From assembly GCA_026119935.1 (NCBI GenBank), contig JALRMH010000015.1, positions 558,001 through 622,000 on the forward strand: a stretch of DNA of 64,000 bases, written 5' to 3'. Made by a program: the position numbers and the translations under genes. Shown one piece after another: positions 21,391 to 31,567 of this stretch. The number at the start of each line of letters is the position of its first letter. The stretch's first letter is position 1. Below the pieces are notes generated by a model. The model did no database searches, was not told the DNA's origin, and saw nothing but the letters and a program-made list of their open reading frames with translations. Origin of the DNA: Endothia cerciana. Taxonomy: Eukaryota; Ascomycota; Sordariomycetes; Diaporthales; Cryphonectriaceae.

Positions 21391-23043
21391 ATGTCGAGCA
21401 TCTACAACACCGAGCCGCAGCCCACGGCTTCCGTCATCCTGCACACTACCCACGGCGACCTGTCCGTCGAGCTCTTTGCGAGGCAGACCCCGCTCACCTG
21501 CCGCAACTTCCTCCAGCACTGCCTTGACGGCTACTACGATGGCACGATCTTCCACCGGCTCGTCCCGGGTTTCATCTTACAAGGCGGTGATCCGACTGGC
21601 ACGGGCAATGGCGGCGAGTCCATATACGACCGGGGCGCGTTCAGTGGGGACCTGGACCCATGGCCCATGGACCAGCGGCGAGGCAAGAATGCCGGACCGA
21701 CGGGCGTCAACTTCAAGGACGAGTTCCACTCGCGGTTGAAGTTCAATCGTAGGGGCTTGCTGGGTATGGCGAACGAGAGTATGCCGGATACGAACGGGAG
21801 CCAGTTCTTTTTCACGCTGGACAGGACAGCGGAGTTGGACGGGAAGAATACCATGTTCGGGCGAATAGCGGGCGATACAATCTACAACTTGGCCAAGATG
21901 GGCGAGGCAGAAGTAGACGAGGCAGGTGAGCGACCGCTGTACCCAACGAAGATCACGGGAGTCGAAGTACTAGTCAATCCGTTCGAAGACATGAAGAAGC
22001 GGGAGCGCATTGCGCAACGGACCGCCCGCCCGGCAGCTCCAGAGAAAAAGAAGGACAAGAAGAGGAAAGGTGGCAAGCAGCTACTCAGCTTTGGCGACGA
22101 GGAGGGCGAGGGTGATATTGAACCTCTGCCCAAAAAGCCCAAGTTTGACACAAGAATTGTCATGCTGGATGTGGACGAGGAGGAAGAGCCTATGCTAAAG
22201 CCCAAGAAACCGAAAACTGCCAAGAAGGACAAGGAGGCGAAGGATGTGAGGACCGTCCCCATACGAGAAGCACCTGTGCGAGAGACATCGTCCCGTGAGA
22301 CCTCGCCACCCCTGAAGCTGACCAAGAAGACCTCGGGGAAAGCGAAGGTCAAGGACGAGTTCGAGTCATCACCCGAGCCGGAGCTGCCCAAGAAGAAGAC
22401 CGAGCTTGAGCGGACAAATGAGGAGATTGCTGCCCTAAAGGCCTCTTTGAAGAGGACAGTACACTCATCGGAGCCGGTCCAGGAGGAGAGGAAAAAGTCT
22501 GCCCTGGAGCAGATGATTCCAGAAACAGCAACAAGGGGCCGCAAGAGGAGACCCGGTGGCAATAATCCTACAGCGGCCGAGGAGAGAAAGGCGCTGGACT
22601 TCCTCAGCTCGTTCAAGGCGAAATTGGATCAGGCGCCACCAGAGAAGGCTGCGGAGGACGCGCTGGCTACAGAAATCGGCGAGGACAAGAATGCAGATGG
22701 CGTAGGCGAGGAGGACGAGGTCTGCGATCTGCACTTCGTTGCCAACTGCCAAAGCTGCAAGGCATGGGACAAAGCGGAGGCAAAAGACGAGAGTGACGAT
22801 GAGGGGTGGATGTCACATTCCCTGAGTTTCGCAGCAGATAAGCTGGGTAAGGACTTGTCCTATCGCAAGAAGGCTGAAGAGGAACTGGTGGTCATCGACC
22901 CATTGGCAAAGGCCCGCGACATCAAGTCCGAGCGCAAGGGCATAGACGGCCGGGGAGGATCCTCCGGACGAGCCTGGGATGACATCGCAAAAAATGCGCA
23001 GATGGCACGGGCATCATCCTTGGTGGGCAGAGGTGCGAAGTGA
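21391..23043 (+). CDS. cwc27: Spliceosomal cyclophilin-type protein Cwc27
   Basis: Cwc27 is a nuclear cyclophilin-fold protein of the activated spliceosome. This is an intronless ORF of 550 residues. The cyclophilin domain spans about residues 10-190 (TTHGDLSVELFARQTPLTC, FHRLVPGFILQGGDPTGTG, GLLGMANESMPDTNGSQFFF). The position that is tryptophan in cyclophilin A reads glutamate here (RTAELDGKNTMFG), a known trait of Cwc27 that goes with loss of isomerase activity. The long charged Lys/Glu-rich tail contains coiled-coil-like sequence and ends with the family's CDLHFVANCQSCKAWD and SHSLSF segments, which settles Cwc27 rather than a general cyclophilin. A second, shorter cyclophilin of another class lies at 33897-34627. 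Confidence 0.95.
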   Translation: MSSIYNTEPQPTASVILHTTHGDLSVELFARQTPLTCRNFLQHCLDGYYDGTIFHRLVPGFILQGGDPTGTGNGGESIYDRGAFSGDLDPWPMDQRRGKNAGPTGVNFKDEFHSRLKFNRRGLLGMANESMPDTNGSQFFFTLDRTAELDGKNTMFGRIAGDTIYNLAKMGEAEVDEAGERPLYPTKITGVEVLVNPFEDMKKRERIAQRTARPAAPEKKKDKKRKGGKQLLSFGDEEGEGDIEPLPKKPKFDTRIVMLDVDEEEEPMLKPKKPKTAKKDKEAKDVRTVPIREAPVRETSSRETSPPLKLTKKTSGKAKVKDEFESSPEPELPKKKTELERTNEEIAALKASLKRTVHSSEPVQEERKKSALEQMIPETATRGRKRRPGGNNPTAAEERKALDFLSSFKAKLDQAPPEKAAEDALATEIGEDKNADGVGEEDEVCDLHFVANCQSCKAWDKAEAKDESDDEGWMSHSLSFAADKLGKDLSYRKKAEEELVVIDPLAKARDIKSERKGIDGRGGSSGRAWDDIAKNAQMARASSLVGRGAK

Positions 23044-24774
23044 GAAGCGTTGCCAACTGCGGTAGTTGTGTCGCATTATGCCACAGTGGTTAGTTAAGGT
23101 ATACCCCTGAAAGTAGCATTCCCGACTGGCCAGATGAATAATGCCGATCTGAAAGTCGTGCTGTGCTGCAATGAACATAATAATAGGCAGCGGACTGAGT
23201 CATTGCAACGGCGATATCGTGACAACGTGGCCATGTCAGTGCCGCTGAGGAGATCTCGCCTGCGATCTCCTTGGCCCCCCCCCCTGGCAAGCCCCGACTT
23301 ACACGGAGACTCCGCTCCGGGTGGGTCTGAACGGCGGGGGAGATCGCGAGATCTGGTCAAAAAAGGAAATAAAAAGAAGACGAAGAAGAAGAAAACCGAG
23401 TACCAGCGCTGCTGCGGCGCATGTGATTGCGTTTTGCTTCCGACTACATTCTAGATATCTGAGAGGCCCCAGGCAAGCCCAACGTCGTGTGAGCTAGGTG
23501 ATATAGTCCCCAGGTCGGCAATATACAGTCTCGAATCCTCATCGTCTTCGGCACCAAACAGGTATAGCAGCAGCAGGAGACAGGATTTTTCCTGAATCAG
23601 AACGTTGACGAAAAGAAGCATATCCTGAAGTGCTAATTTTCACCCGCTGGATTGCGATCACAAGCCAGAGAGACGATCACGGCAGAAAGCCCCACGTCTT
23701 ATCGAGAACGCAGGAGGATACCTGATTGGCTGCACTGCTGGGGGACCCACTCTGGCTGCACCCCAGGTGCTGAATAGCCTCAAAAAAAATATAAAAAACA
23801 TAACAATGTGAATATGGGATGACAATAGCTTCTATTGGAACAATTGCAGCAGGCCCCATTGTGGCTGCGAAATTTCCAAGCTTCCATTCACTCCGCCAGC
23901 CTCTCAGATTCCTATTTAATTCACGAGGCTGCAGGCACCCTCACCTTACTTCTGTTCCAAGCTCAAACAAGACAGGACGAAAGGAAGACCAAACGGGACC
24001 CAGGAATAGTAAGTGCTGGCACGCTCACCCAGATTCGTACACCAACAAAGGTCCAATTGTCTACCACTCAGGCCTCGGGCCCTCTCACCATCGGCAACAA
24101 CACCCGCACCCGCAACAGCCCAGCAGTCGCTGTGCAGCTTTGGCCTGGGCTGGGACCTCGGGGACAGTGGCCTACTAGCCAGGCCTATATTGAGCCTCAG
24201 CCGGCCAGCTAACCTCTTGTCTTGTGGGGTAAGTAATCGTCAGTCCTCAACCCAAGTTTCCCTGTCCCTTGTTCGACATTGACGACTCACCCTGCAACCC
24301 TACGTCGCCAAACTGCCGGCTGCATGGATGCTCAGCGCCCTGCTCCATTTTCACAACACTACCACATTTCTTTCTTAACACGATATAACCACATGTTCCC
24401 TCTTCTCTCTGCCTGCAAATTGCATTTTCTCCCTGCGCTTCATGATATCTCTTGTCGACATGGGTTTCTGATGACCTCACCAGCCAACCCCGGAGCCAGC
24501 CTGCCGCTCCCTCCGTCGCACCCGAACGACCCGACTGCGAACATCGCGCATCAGGCCGAGACCAGCGACGACTTTGACGCCCCGCCCGTTCTGCGGTTCG
24601 GCATCTCTGACACCTCTCTCATCTGATCGCGGACAGCAGCCCCGCCCCGCCCCGCCCCGTCTTGCGACCGCGCATTTCGCTGGCCTACGCGGATCCGTCA
24701 TCACACAGCCCGCGACCGGCTGTCGTCCTCCACCTTGTGTGCGCGCAACTCGTCGACTGCCGCCCCTCCTGCCG
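23044..24774. other. Upstream region and probable long leader of hsf1
   Basis: No conserved gene is visible. A lysine-rich stretch at 23360-23400 is low-complexity purine sequence. A minimal two-unit heat-shock-element-like core (CGAAATTTCC) occurs near 23868-23877, which is weak evidence for autoregulation. The segment from about 24300 onward is pyrimidine-rich and carries upstream ATGs, consistent with a transcribed leader. Confidence 0.4.
24324..24626 (+). CDS. Upstream ORF (100 codons) in the presumed hsf1 leader
   Basis: An ATG-started frame of 100 codons ends 148 bases before the hsf1 start. It begins MDAQRPAPFSQHYH and ends in a Pro/Asp-rich segment with APPVLRFGISD. It matches no family I know. 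It may be a translated upstream ORF dampening hsf1 translation, part of an unrecognised 5' exon, or a chance ORF. A second ATG four bases after the first is in another frame. Confidence 0.3.
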   Translation: MDAQRPAPFSQHYHISFLTRYNHMFPLLSACKLHFLPALHDISCRHGFLMTSPANPGASLPLPPSHPNDPTANIAHQAETSDDFDAPPVLRFGISDTSLI

Positions 24775-24966
24775 ATGTACAACACAATGTCGTCGCCCAA
24801 CTCTCGCAAGCGTCCTGCCCCGGGCGCCAACCCTCTGCCCGCCGCCCCGATGCAGCAGGCCCCCCCTCAGCAGTATGCGAACCAAGACCACATGATGAGC
24901 TGGAACGGAGCGGCTGCAAATGGAAACAACTACGCAGATGTCTCCAACCAGTACGTGCCGGTTCCT

Positions 24967-25039
<73 letters not shown>

Positions 25040-27264
25040 TCTACCAGACCCAGACACAACCCCAGCTTCAGTCCCAGTCCCAGACCCCATCGAATGTTCT
25101 CGCACTCCGCGACAACGGCAGCCGCGCCCTCGTCTCGACCGGCCCTCACCCCGCCTACGACGCCCAGCCTGACCAGTGGGCCAACACTGAGACTGCCCTG
25201 GTTCCCGCTATTAGTGTCCGAGTCCTCGAGCCCGATCCCGAGCAGCAGCTGCGCGAGGCGCTGGCCCGCGCCATCAAGATTGAGGAGGAGGCTACGAAGG
25301 AGGGATCTAGCCAGAAGAGGAGCATACCGCCATTCGTACAGAAGCTGGCGAGGTGTGTTGCCGTCCCCCCACGGCGGGACTCCGCATGTCCCGGCTTTGT
25401 GACTCCGGACTCGTGCTGACTATTGCGCAGCTTCCTGGACAATGGCAAGAACAGCGACCTCATCCGATGGTCTGAGAAAGGCGACTCGTTCATTGTCCTT
25501 GACGAGGACGAGTTTGCCAAGAAGCTGATCCCCGAGATGTTCAAGCACAACAACTACGCCTCCTTCGTCCGCCAGCTCAACATGTATGGCTTCCACAAGA
25601 GGGTTGGCCTGTCGGACAACTCCATGCGGGCGAGCGAGAAGAAGAACAAGAGCCCCAGCGAGTACGCGCACCAGTACTTCCGCCGCGGTTACGATGTTCT
25701 GCAGTGGCTCATCCAGAAGCCCAACAAGAACTCTAGCAAGCGGAAGCAGGCCACCAAGAGGGACATGCCAGAGGTGGTTGAGGCCGATAGCGACGACGAC
25801 TTCATGGACGATGGCAACCCAACGTACGCGGTGTCTGGTGTGCCTCTCAAGCCCTACGGTCGCACCGAGGCTGGACCGCTTGCCAAGCCCGCCGAGATGG
25901 GCAAGTTTCGCGAGCAGCTCGCCGAGGTTCAGCAGAAGCAGCAGCAGGTACTGGCTATGATCCATAACCTACGCCAGAACCAGGAGCAGATCATGCAGAA
26001 GGCACACCGGGTCGAGCAGATGCACCAGCGCCATGAGAACTCCATCACTGCCATCCTCAATTTCCTGGCCAACGTTTTTAGGAAATCGTTGGAGGGCAAG
26101 GGAAGCGCGGAGAACTTGTCGGAGATGTTGGCGAGCATCCTCCCCTTGAGCGGCCAATCTGGCATACCTACCGGTACTGTCCAAGACCTCGGTGACTTGG
26201 GTGAGTATTTACAGCAGCAGAACGTTGCCAGGAACTCGATGAGCCCGGTTCCCCAAAAGCGCCAGCAGCACCTCCTGCCCGGAATACCTACCAAGAAGCG
26301 AGCTGCCGCGCAGCCCCCGAGTCCGGTCGAAGACACGCCCAGTCCTGGTTACAAGGCACCCCAGTTGTCTCGCATTACAGAGGTTTACGATACCTCTCCG
26401 GCTGACACTACATCGCCTGACTACTACCGAAACGAGCTGCAGTCGAACCCTCAGGAGGCAATGATGAAGATCATGGGCGCTACCAATGCACAGATGACCC
26501 CGGACGTCAACCTGCCCGAGGTCGCAGCTGCCACCTCTGCGTCGATGCCGAGTGACCAGCGCAACCGAATGTTGAGCTCCATGTCGCAGCGGACGGTCTC
26601 GCCCGGCAACCACCTGCCTCCCTCAGCCTTCCGTCCGCCCAACACTCCAGCGAGCATGCCCAACCCGGCTCCGATGCCGCCCGCAGCAGAAGTGCCCTTG
26701 CCGATTTCCTCCCCTCTGCAGCCCAGCACCACCTTGTCACCGGTCATGGGCAGCATACCCCGAGGTCCTACCATGGGTGATGTGAACAAGCAGAAGTTCC
26801 AACTCGACGAGATCGAGAACCACCTGGGCGAAGTTGGTGATGGCATCGACAATCTCGCGCACATTGTTGGTCAGTTCTCCCCCAACGGTCAGATCCCTGG
26901 CTACAACGGCCCTGAGAGCGCTCCTGATGAGTACTTCCTCAACGATCCCAACTTCGACGTGAGTCAGTGGCTGAATGTGGACCACAACACCACCAACAAT
27001 GTCAACTTCGACCTCACCGATCTTAATAACCACGGCAACTTTGACGGTGGCGACCCTGCGAACTTCGACTTCAGTGTGGGCGGTACCGGCAACCACGACT
27101 TCAATGGTCACACTGCTGATAACACTGGCTTCCTCGGTGATGGTCTGCCTGCCACCACCACAGCGGCGCAAGACTCCCCTAGCCCTGCTGTCACGGAGGA
27201 GATCCACCGATCCGACCTGGATGGTCTCGATGTGCCCTCTGCGAAGCGCCGCCGCCAGGCCTAG
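24775..27264 (+). CDS. hsf1: Heat shock transcription factor Hsf1
   Basis: Hsf1 is the nuclear trimeric activator that binds nGAAn repeats in heat-shock promoters. The model is join(24775..25352, 25431..27264), 803 residues. The 78-nt intron splits the DNA-binding domain between FVQKLA and SFLDNG, a conserved place for HSF introns. The DNA-binding domain covers about residues 183-290 (SDLIRWSEKGDSFIVLDEDEF, recognition helix ASFVRQLNMYGFHKR). A heptad-rich trimerisation region follows at about 347-410 (REQLAEVQQKQQQVLAMIHN). A 24-glutamine run sits N-terminal to the DNA-binding domain. The C-terminal part is Pro/Asn/Asp-rich, as expected for activation. The second ATG, at 24787, has the better context and could be the real start, 4 residues shorter. 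Confidence 0.95.
24967..25038 (+). repeat. CAG/CAA trinucleotide repeat encoding 24 glutamines in Hsf1
   Basis: This is an uninterrupted glutamine run of 24 codons, almost all CAG with one CAA near the 5' end. Its length probably varies between strains. It lies between a Gln/Asn-rich N terminus and the DNA-binding domain. Confidence 0.95.
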
Positions 27265-30193
27265 GCCTCCAGAGGTTTTCGCAGGCTCTCACCTAGTCCT
27301 TGAGCAGCGCAGCTTTCTTGACAGCAGCTGCACCCACGAGCCATCCTTCCCGCCCTTTCAGCATACACAACAAGCTGCGTGTCTCATTGGCCAGCTCAGA
27401 CGCCTATGCCATGTGCGGCCACGCAGGCGATGTTGCGGACAAGCCCAGGTTTGTCTTTCTGCACGAGCTTCATTCGGAGTGCATTGTCATCATGGTAAAA
27501 GGTTAGAGAGGTGGAAACTGGATATGAAAGATGAGGCTCGACCGGGAGGAGAGGTGGCAGGGGCCTGAGACATACCCATAGAAAAACACCAGATAGACGA
27601 CTTCCATGTTTTCTCTTGCGAGTTAGATGAGTGCCCATTGTTCCGGCAGACGTTCACCTCACCAAGTCGAACCCAAGATAGGAGCAAGATAGCGATCATC
27701 ACAGTATCAGTTGATCAGGTTGATCTGGCAGACGGCACCGCCCAAGGAGGGGACCTATCTGAGAAGCCTTGAAAAAGAGACGCAATTTGTATCACGGATG
27801 GCCCTCTGACCCGCGACTCCCATAAAGGAAAGCCGGGACCTTCTAAAAGTAGGCTCTCCTACGCGCGGAGTTGTAGGTAGCCTCGTGATCTCGAAGCTTC
27901 TGACACGCGCAGTGTGAAATGGTCCAAACAGGTACCTGGCCTAGGTGCTAACATTAGAGAGAACCCTGTGATCATCCGGCTGCTCTTGTCCCTCAGCATC
28001 GTTGTAGACAGGCGCGTCGGGGCGTTCGGGATCCCGCAGCAAGCAACCCCCCTCCCCCTCCCCCTTTGTTTCCTTCCCCTCTCCCCCCATCACAGCAGCA
28101 GGTCGGGACCTCGCATACATGCAGGAAGCTCAATCCGCACGCTCCCGGGGGTTGGGGAGGGGCGGCGTCCGAAGCGATCCGGTCGAGGCGGGCGAGTCGT
28201 GGCGTCTCCATGGACACAAACACCACCGGGTCCCCGGCATAGTACCGAGGGCCTACAGTAATTCCCCAAGAGAAGAGGTCGCGATGTGTCATCGTCGTCA
28301 CTCTATATCGCCACCGATCCCCAGCATGATAACCTCTTCCGGTTGAGGGCCGCGGCGGCGGGGGGGGGGGGGTCCTGATTCAAGTCCCCCGTGGGGGAGG
28401 AGGAAGGGGGTGGAGGGCAATATGCGGATTCTGCCCCTACGAGGCACCACCGAGGTGACAAGTCCAGTGGGACCTATCCGCAACCCAAGCAAGCAGATCC
28501 AGAATCTATCCTGTCGGGAAGTGCGCAAAACGCGCGTGCGCTGGCGCTGCACTGTAGGTACATGCCATGAATGCGGTCAGCCCTGCGTTCTCCTTAACCG
28601 GTGCCTTGGTGGAGGGAACCTCGTGTCCTATACTGTGGAATCTGGGGGGGGGGGGAGGGGTTCAGCCCTACAGATGGGAGGGACGAGGCGAAACCTGGAT
28701 GCACCTATTATGCGTGTGGAGACGGGCAGGTAGGTGGGGGCCGGAATTCAGCAAGATAGTCAGCTCAGCGGAGGGGTGGAGGGGGGGGGGGGAGAGGAGG
28801 GATGCTGTGCTGGTGTCTGGGGGAGGTGGTACGCGATGAGAAGCAGGAGGGGGGACCGCTACAACACAACCTCGACCTATGCCCTCATACCCCGCGAGCC
28901 TCCGCATCGTAGACCGTGAGCTGTGCACATCCCGCTGTTCCATAGACACCAATAGTGTGACCTGCTTCTAGGCAGCCATCAAGTCTTCGCATTGCACGGG
29001 ACGATGGAGAGTCAGAATTTGGGATTTGGGTGGTTTCATTCTCATTGTCCTGGTTCCTCTCCTCTCTCGGACGTCTGTCCGTATCGTCGTCCATCGGAGC
29101 CGGTTGTAGATACTCCGCAAAGGAGTGGCTCATGCGTACGCGTGTGTACTATGCAACGTCAGATCCCTCGATTGGTCAGACTCGCACGCTCGCTCGCTAG
29201 CTTGCATGCCTCAACGGTCGCTTACTCCCCAGTCCATGTCTCGCACCTGAGTATCCCAGATGTTGCCGTTCTCGGTATCCTGTCGTATCCTGAATGCTCG
29301 ACCGATTTCCCATCCAATGCCCCGTGCTCGTGCTCGTCGATCAGTAAATCATCTGTAAGCACCCACAGCGCGTCAGAACGCCGAACCAAACCATTTGACG
29401 CCTTGCAAAAATGCACGCGTGGAAAAGCCCTCCCATCCTCGCTCCCAGCCCCTTCCGGCCTGCCATCGAGTACGTTCTGAGTAAAACAAGGCGTTGGAGG
29501 CAAAGAAAGAAGGACATTCTGGAGGCAAACGGGCTGGATTGGGTATCTCGTCAGTCTCCCAGTCTCCGAAAAGCCATCACGATGTGCGCCGTCTGCAGCG
29601 GTGGAGGTTGTATTCTGTCTCGGCATCTGACCGGATGAACGCCTAAAACAGTCGCCTGGATTTGACAAGACCGGGAAAGGAGGTCCGATCTTTGTCCGAA
29701 TATGGCACGCTCAATCGTAAGCCATTGCGGACAGAGCAGGCTAGGTGATTTCTCGGTAATGTTGCCGGACCATGACTGCCTGCTACCCACAGTCGTCGCA
29801 GCAAGGGGCCCCGCTGGGTCGCAAGCGTGCAGCATTCTCCGCTAAATCGAGAGAATCTCATACCCTGGCGTATCCAATACATCAAACTCAGCACAGCAAA
29901 AAGGAGCTGCCCATGCGTCTGGTCTGGCGAGACATGTTGTGAAACTCAGGTCCTAGCGCGGGTACCGAGAAGAGTATTCTGAAGCTGCTGCTCTGCCCAG
30001 GCCCGTCCTGATGTAAGGCCCGTCTGTGCGGATACCATGAGCTGCTGGTTCCCAACAGCTGCCCGAACTCACGGCATCCGGGCGCAGCGAGGTCGAGATT
30101 CCCGGGCCGATCCGCTCGCTTGGTAGAACACTCAAAGAAGAGTGAATATAGTATAATTGATGCCGACTTCTCATCCAAGAGTCGAGGTGGGTA
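27265..30193. other. Long convergent intergenic region between hsf1 and the arrestin-like gene
   Basis: There are 2.9 kb between two 3' ends. It contains G- and C-homopolymer runs (around 28050-28085, 28358-28372, 28647-28661 and 28778-28792) and many short unrelated ORFs. I could not connect any of them to a protein family or to a spliced gene. Confidence 0.55.
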
Positions 30194-31567
30194 TCATTCA
30201 ATCAGTGGCTTCTTCTGCCCTCCAACCGTGCAGAGCCCCAAGTGTCGCAAAGCGTCCTTGTCATTAGCAACGACGATCGACCTTGCAGGAAGCATCGGGT
30301 TGTTCGGGTCGACGTGCGAGGCATCCCTCGCCGCCTGTTCTATGGCGTCCATCTCCTCCTTGCAAGCTTGCTGATCCATGGGGCATATCACGATCGGCTG
30401 CCGTAGGGTGATATCACGAGCTGAGCTCATCTGGGCCTGTACAAGGGGTCAGCTTGGCCGGGTGCCAGGTCCGCGCCTCGCAATTCGTACCTTGATGCTT
30501 AGGAAGAACTCAATCTTGTAGAGGGTCGATGTGGTTGTAAATGCAGGGACCTCGTACATCGGGAACCCGGGCTTGCCCCTCTTGACTATCCCCTCTGAAT
30601 CTCGCAGGTCCTTCGACGGAAACACCAAGCCCAGGTTCGTAACGTAGCCAGCCTCCGGCAACTTAGCCCCGACAGGCTGTGTGTGCTTCGCAATCTTGTT
30701 GACTTTCTTCGTCGGTTCGTCGCCCTCGGGGTTGTATGTGATCTCCTCCTCAATCGCCAGCGTGATGCTTCTGATCGTGACCTTCTTTGCCTTGTTCACC
30801 CAGTCTGCATTCGGCGCCAGCTTGATGTATACCGTGATGGGGTCGCAGGGGCCATAACTCCATTTCGGAAGGGATATCCCCAGCGTCACCAGGTTGTCCG
30901 CCGTTACCACTTTCGACTCCGGCCGGTTGTACATTCCGAACGTCGACAGCGTGTCGTACCTCTGCAATGGCACCGGGAAGGCGTACTTGTTCTGCGTGCT
31001 CGCGCCCTGCTGTACCGTCACGACCAGCTCGTAGAGCGTCTCCGCCGTCCGCGAAGGCAGCTGTAGCGATGCAGGCGGTATCCTCCTGTTGGTCTCCTCC
31101 CCGCCCCTACCGAATGGTATGAAGAGCACAAACGGCAGGTCCATCGCAATCACGCTCTCGGCCTCCTTGCCTGCCTGGCACCGGAACAACAACAGCTCCT
31201 TCCCCACAACGTCGACCGTCTCCCTCCTCGGGGTGCCCAGGTGTCGTTTGGCGACGTTCTCGGCGGCGGGGTGTATCGTTTCTCTCCTCTGTAGACATAT
31301 CCGTACTAGCGATATTGCGACGGGCATGGAGTAGCCCTGTGACGGTCTGATCTCGACCTTTCCTTCTATGCGCGGCTGCAGGAAATATCCGGTCAGTGCT
31401 GGCTAAACAGGGAAGCCTGCGCGCCAGTCTCGGCCGCCCGCGAAGGCTTTCGCAGACTGGCTGCAGTCGCATGCAGGACCTCGACTCACCAGTGTTGCTG
31501 ATATGCCAGGGTATCCGACCAGGAAGCTGCTATTCGGCGGCCCGGAGACCCGTACGAACGCTGCCAT
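30194..31567 (-). CDS. Arrestin-domain (alpha-arrestin-like) protein
   Basis: Fungal arrestin-fold proteins act as adaptors for ubiquitination and endocytosis of membrane proteins or in pH signalling. The model is complement(join(30194..30436, 30491..31375, 31490..31567)), 401 residues. Exon 1 starts MAAFVRVSGPPNSSFLVGYPG and splices (GTGAGT donor) to PRIEGKVEIRPSQGYSMPVA, a typical arrestin-N opening. The centre contains FVLFIPFG, QNKYAFPVPLQRYDTLSTFG and LGISLPKWSYGPCDPITVYI, matching arrestin beta-strand blocks of fungal proteins. The last exon begins AQMSSARDITLRQPIVIC. No PPxY motif for Rsp5/Nedd4 binding was seen, and the protein is short for a ubiquitin-ligase adaptor. Family assignment is fairly sure, the specific role is not. 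Confidence 0.8.

Noticed and set aside
24685..25149. Minus-strand ORFs with poly-Leu or poly-Ala runs
   Set aside because: They are the CAG repeat of hsf1 read in other frames.
25420..25965. 181-codon minus-strand ORF inside hsf1
   Set aside because: Antisense of the conserved HSF DNA-binding domain, so a shadow.
29222..29668. 148-codon ORF in the hsf1-arrestin spacer
   Set aside because: No protein-like motifs, no splice partners, and no recognised similarity.
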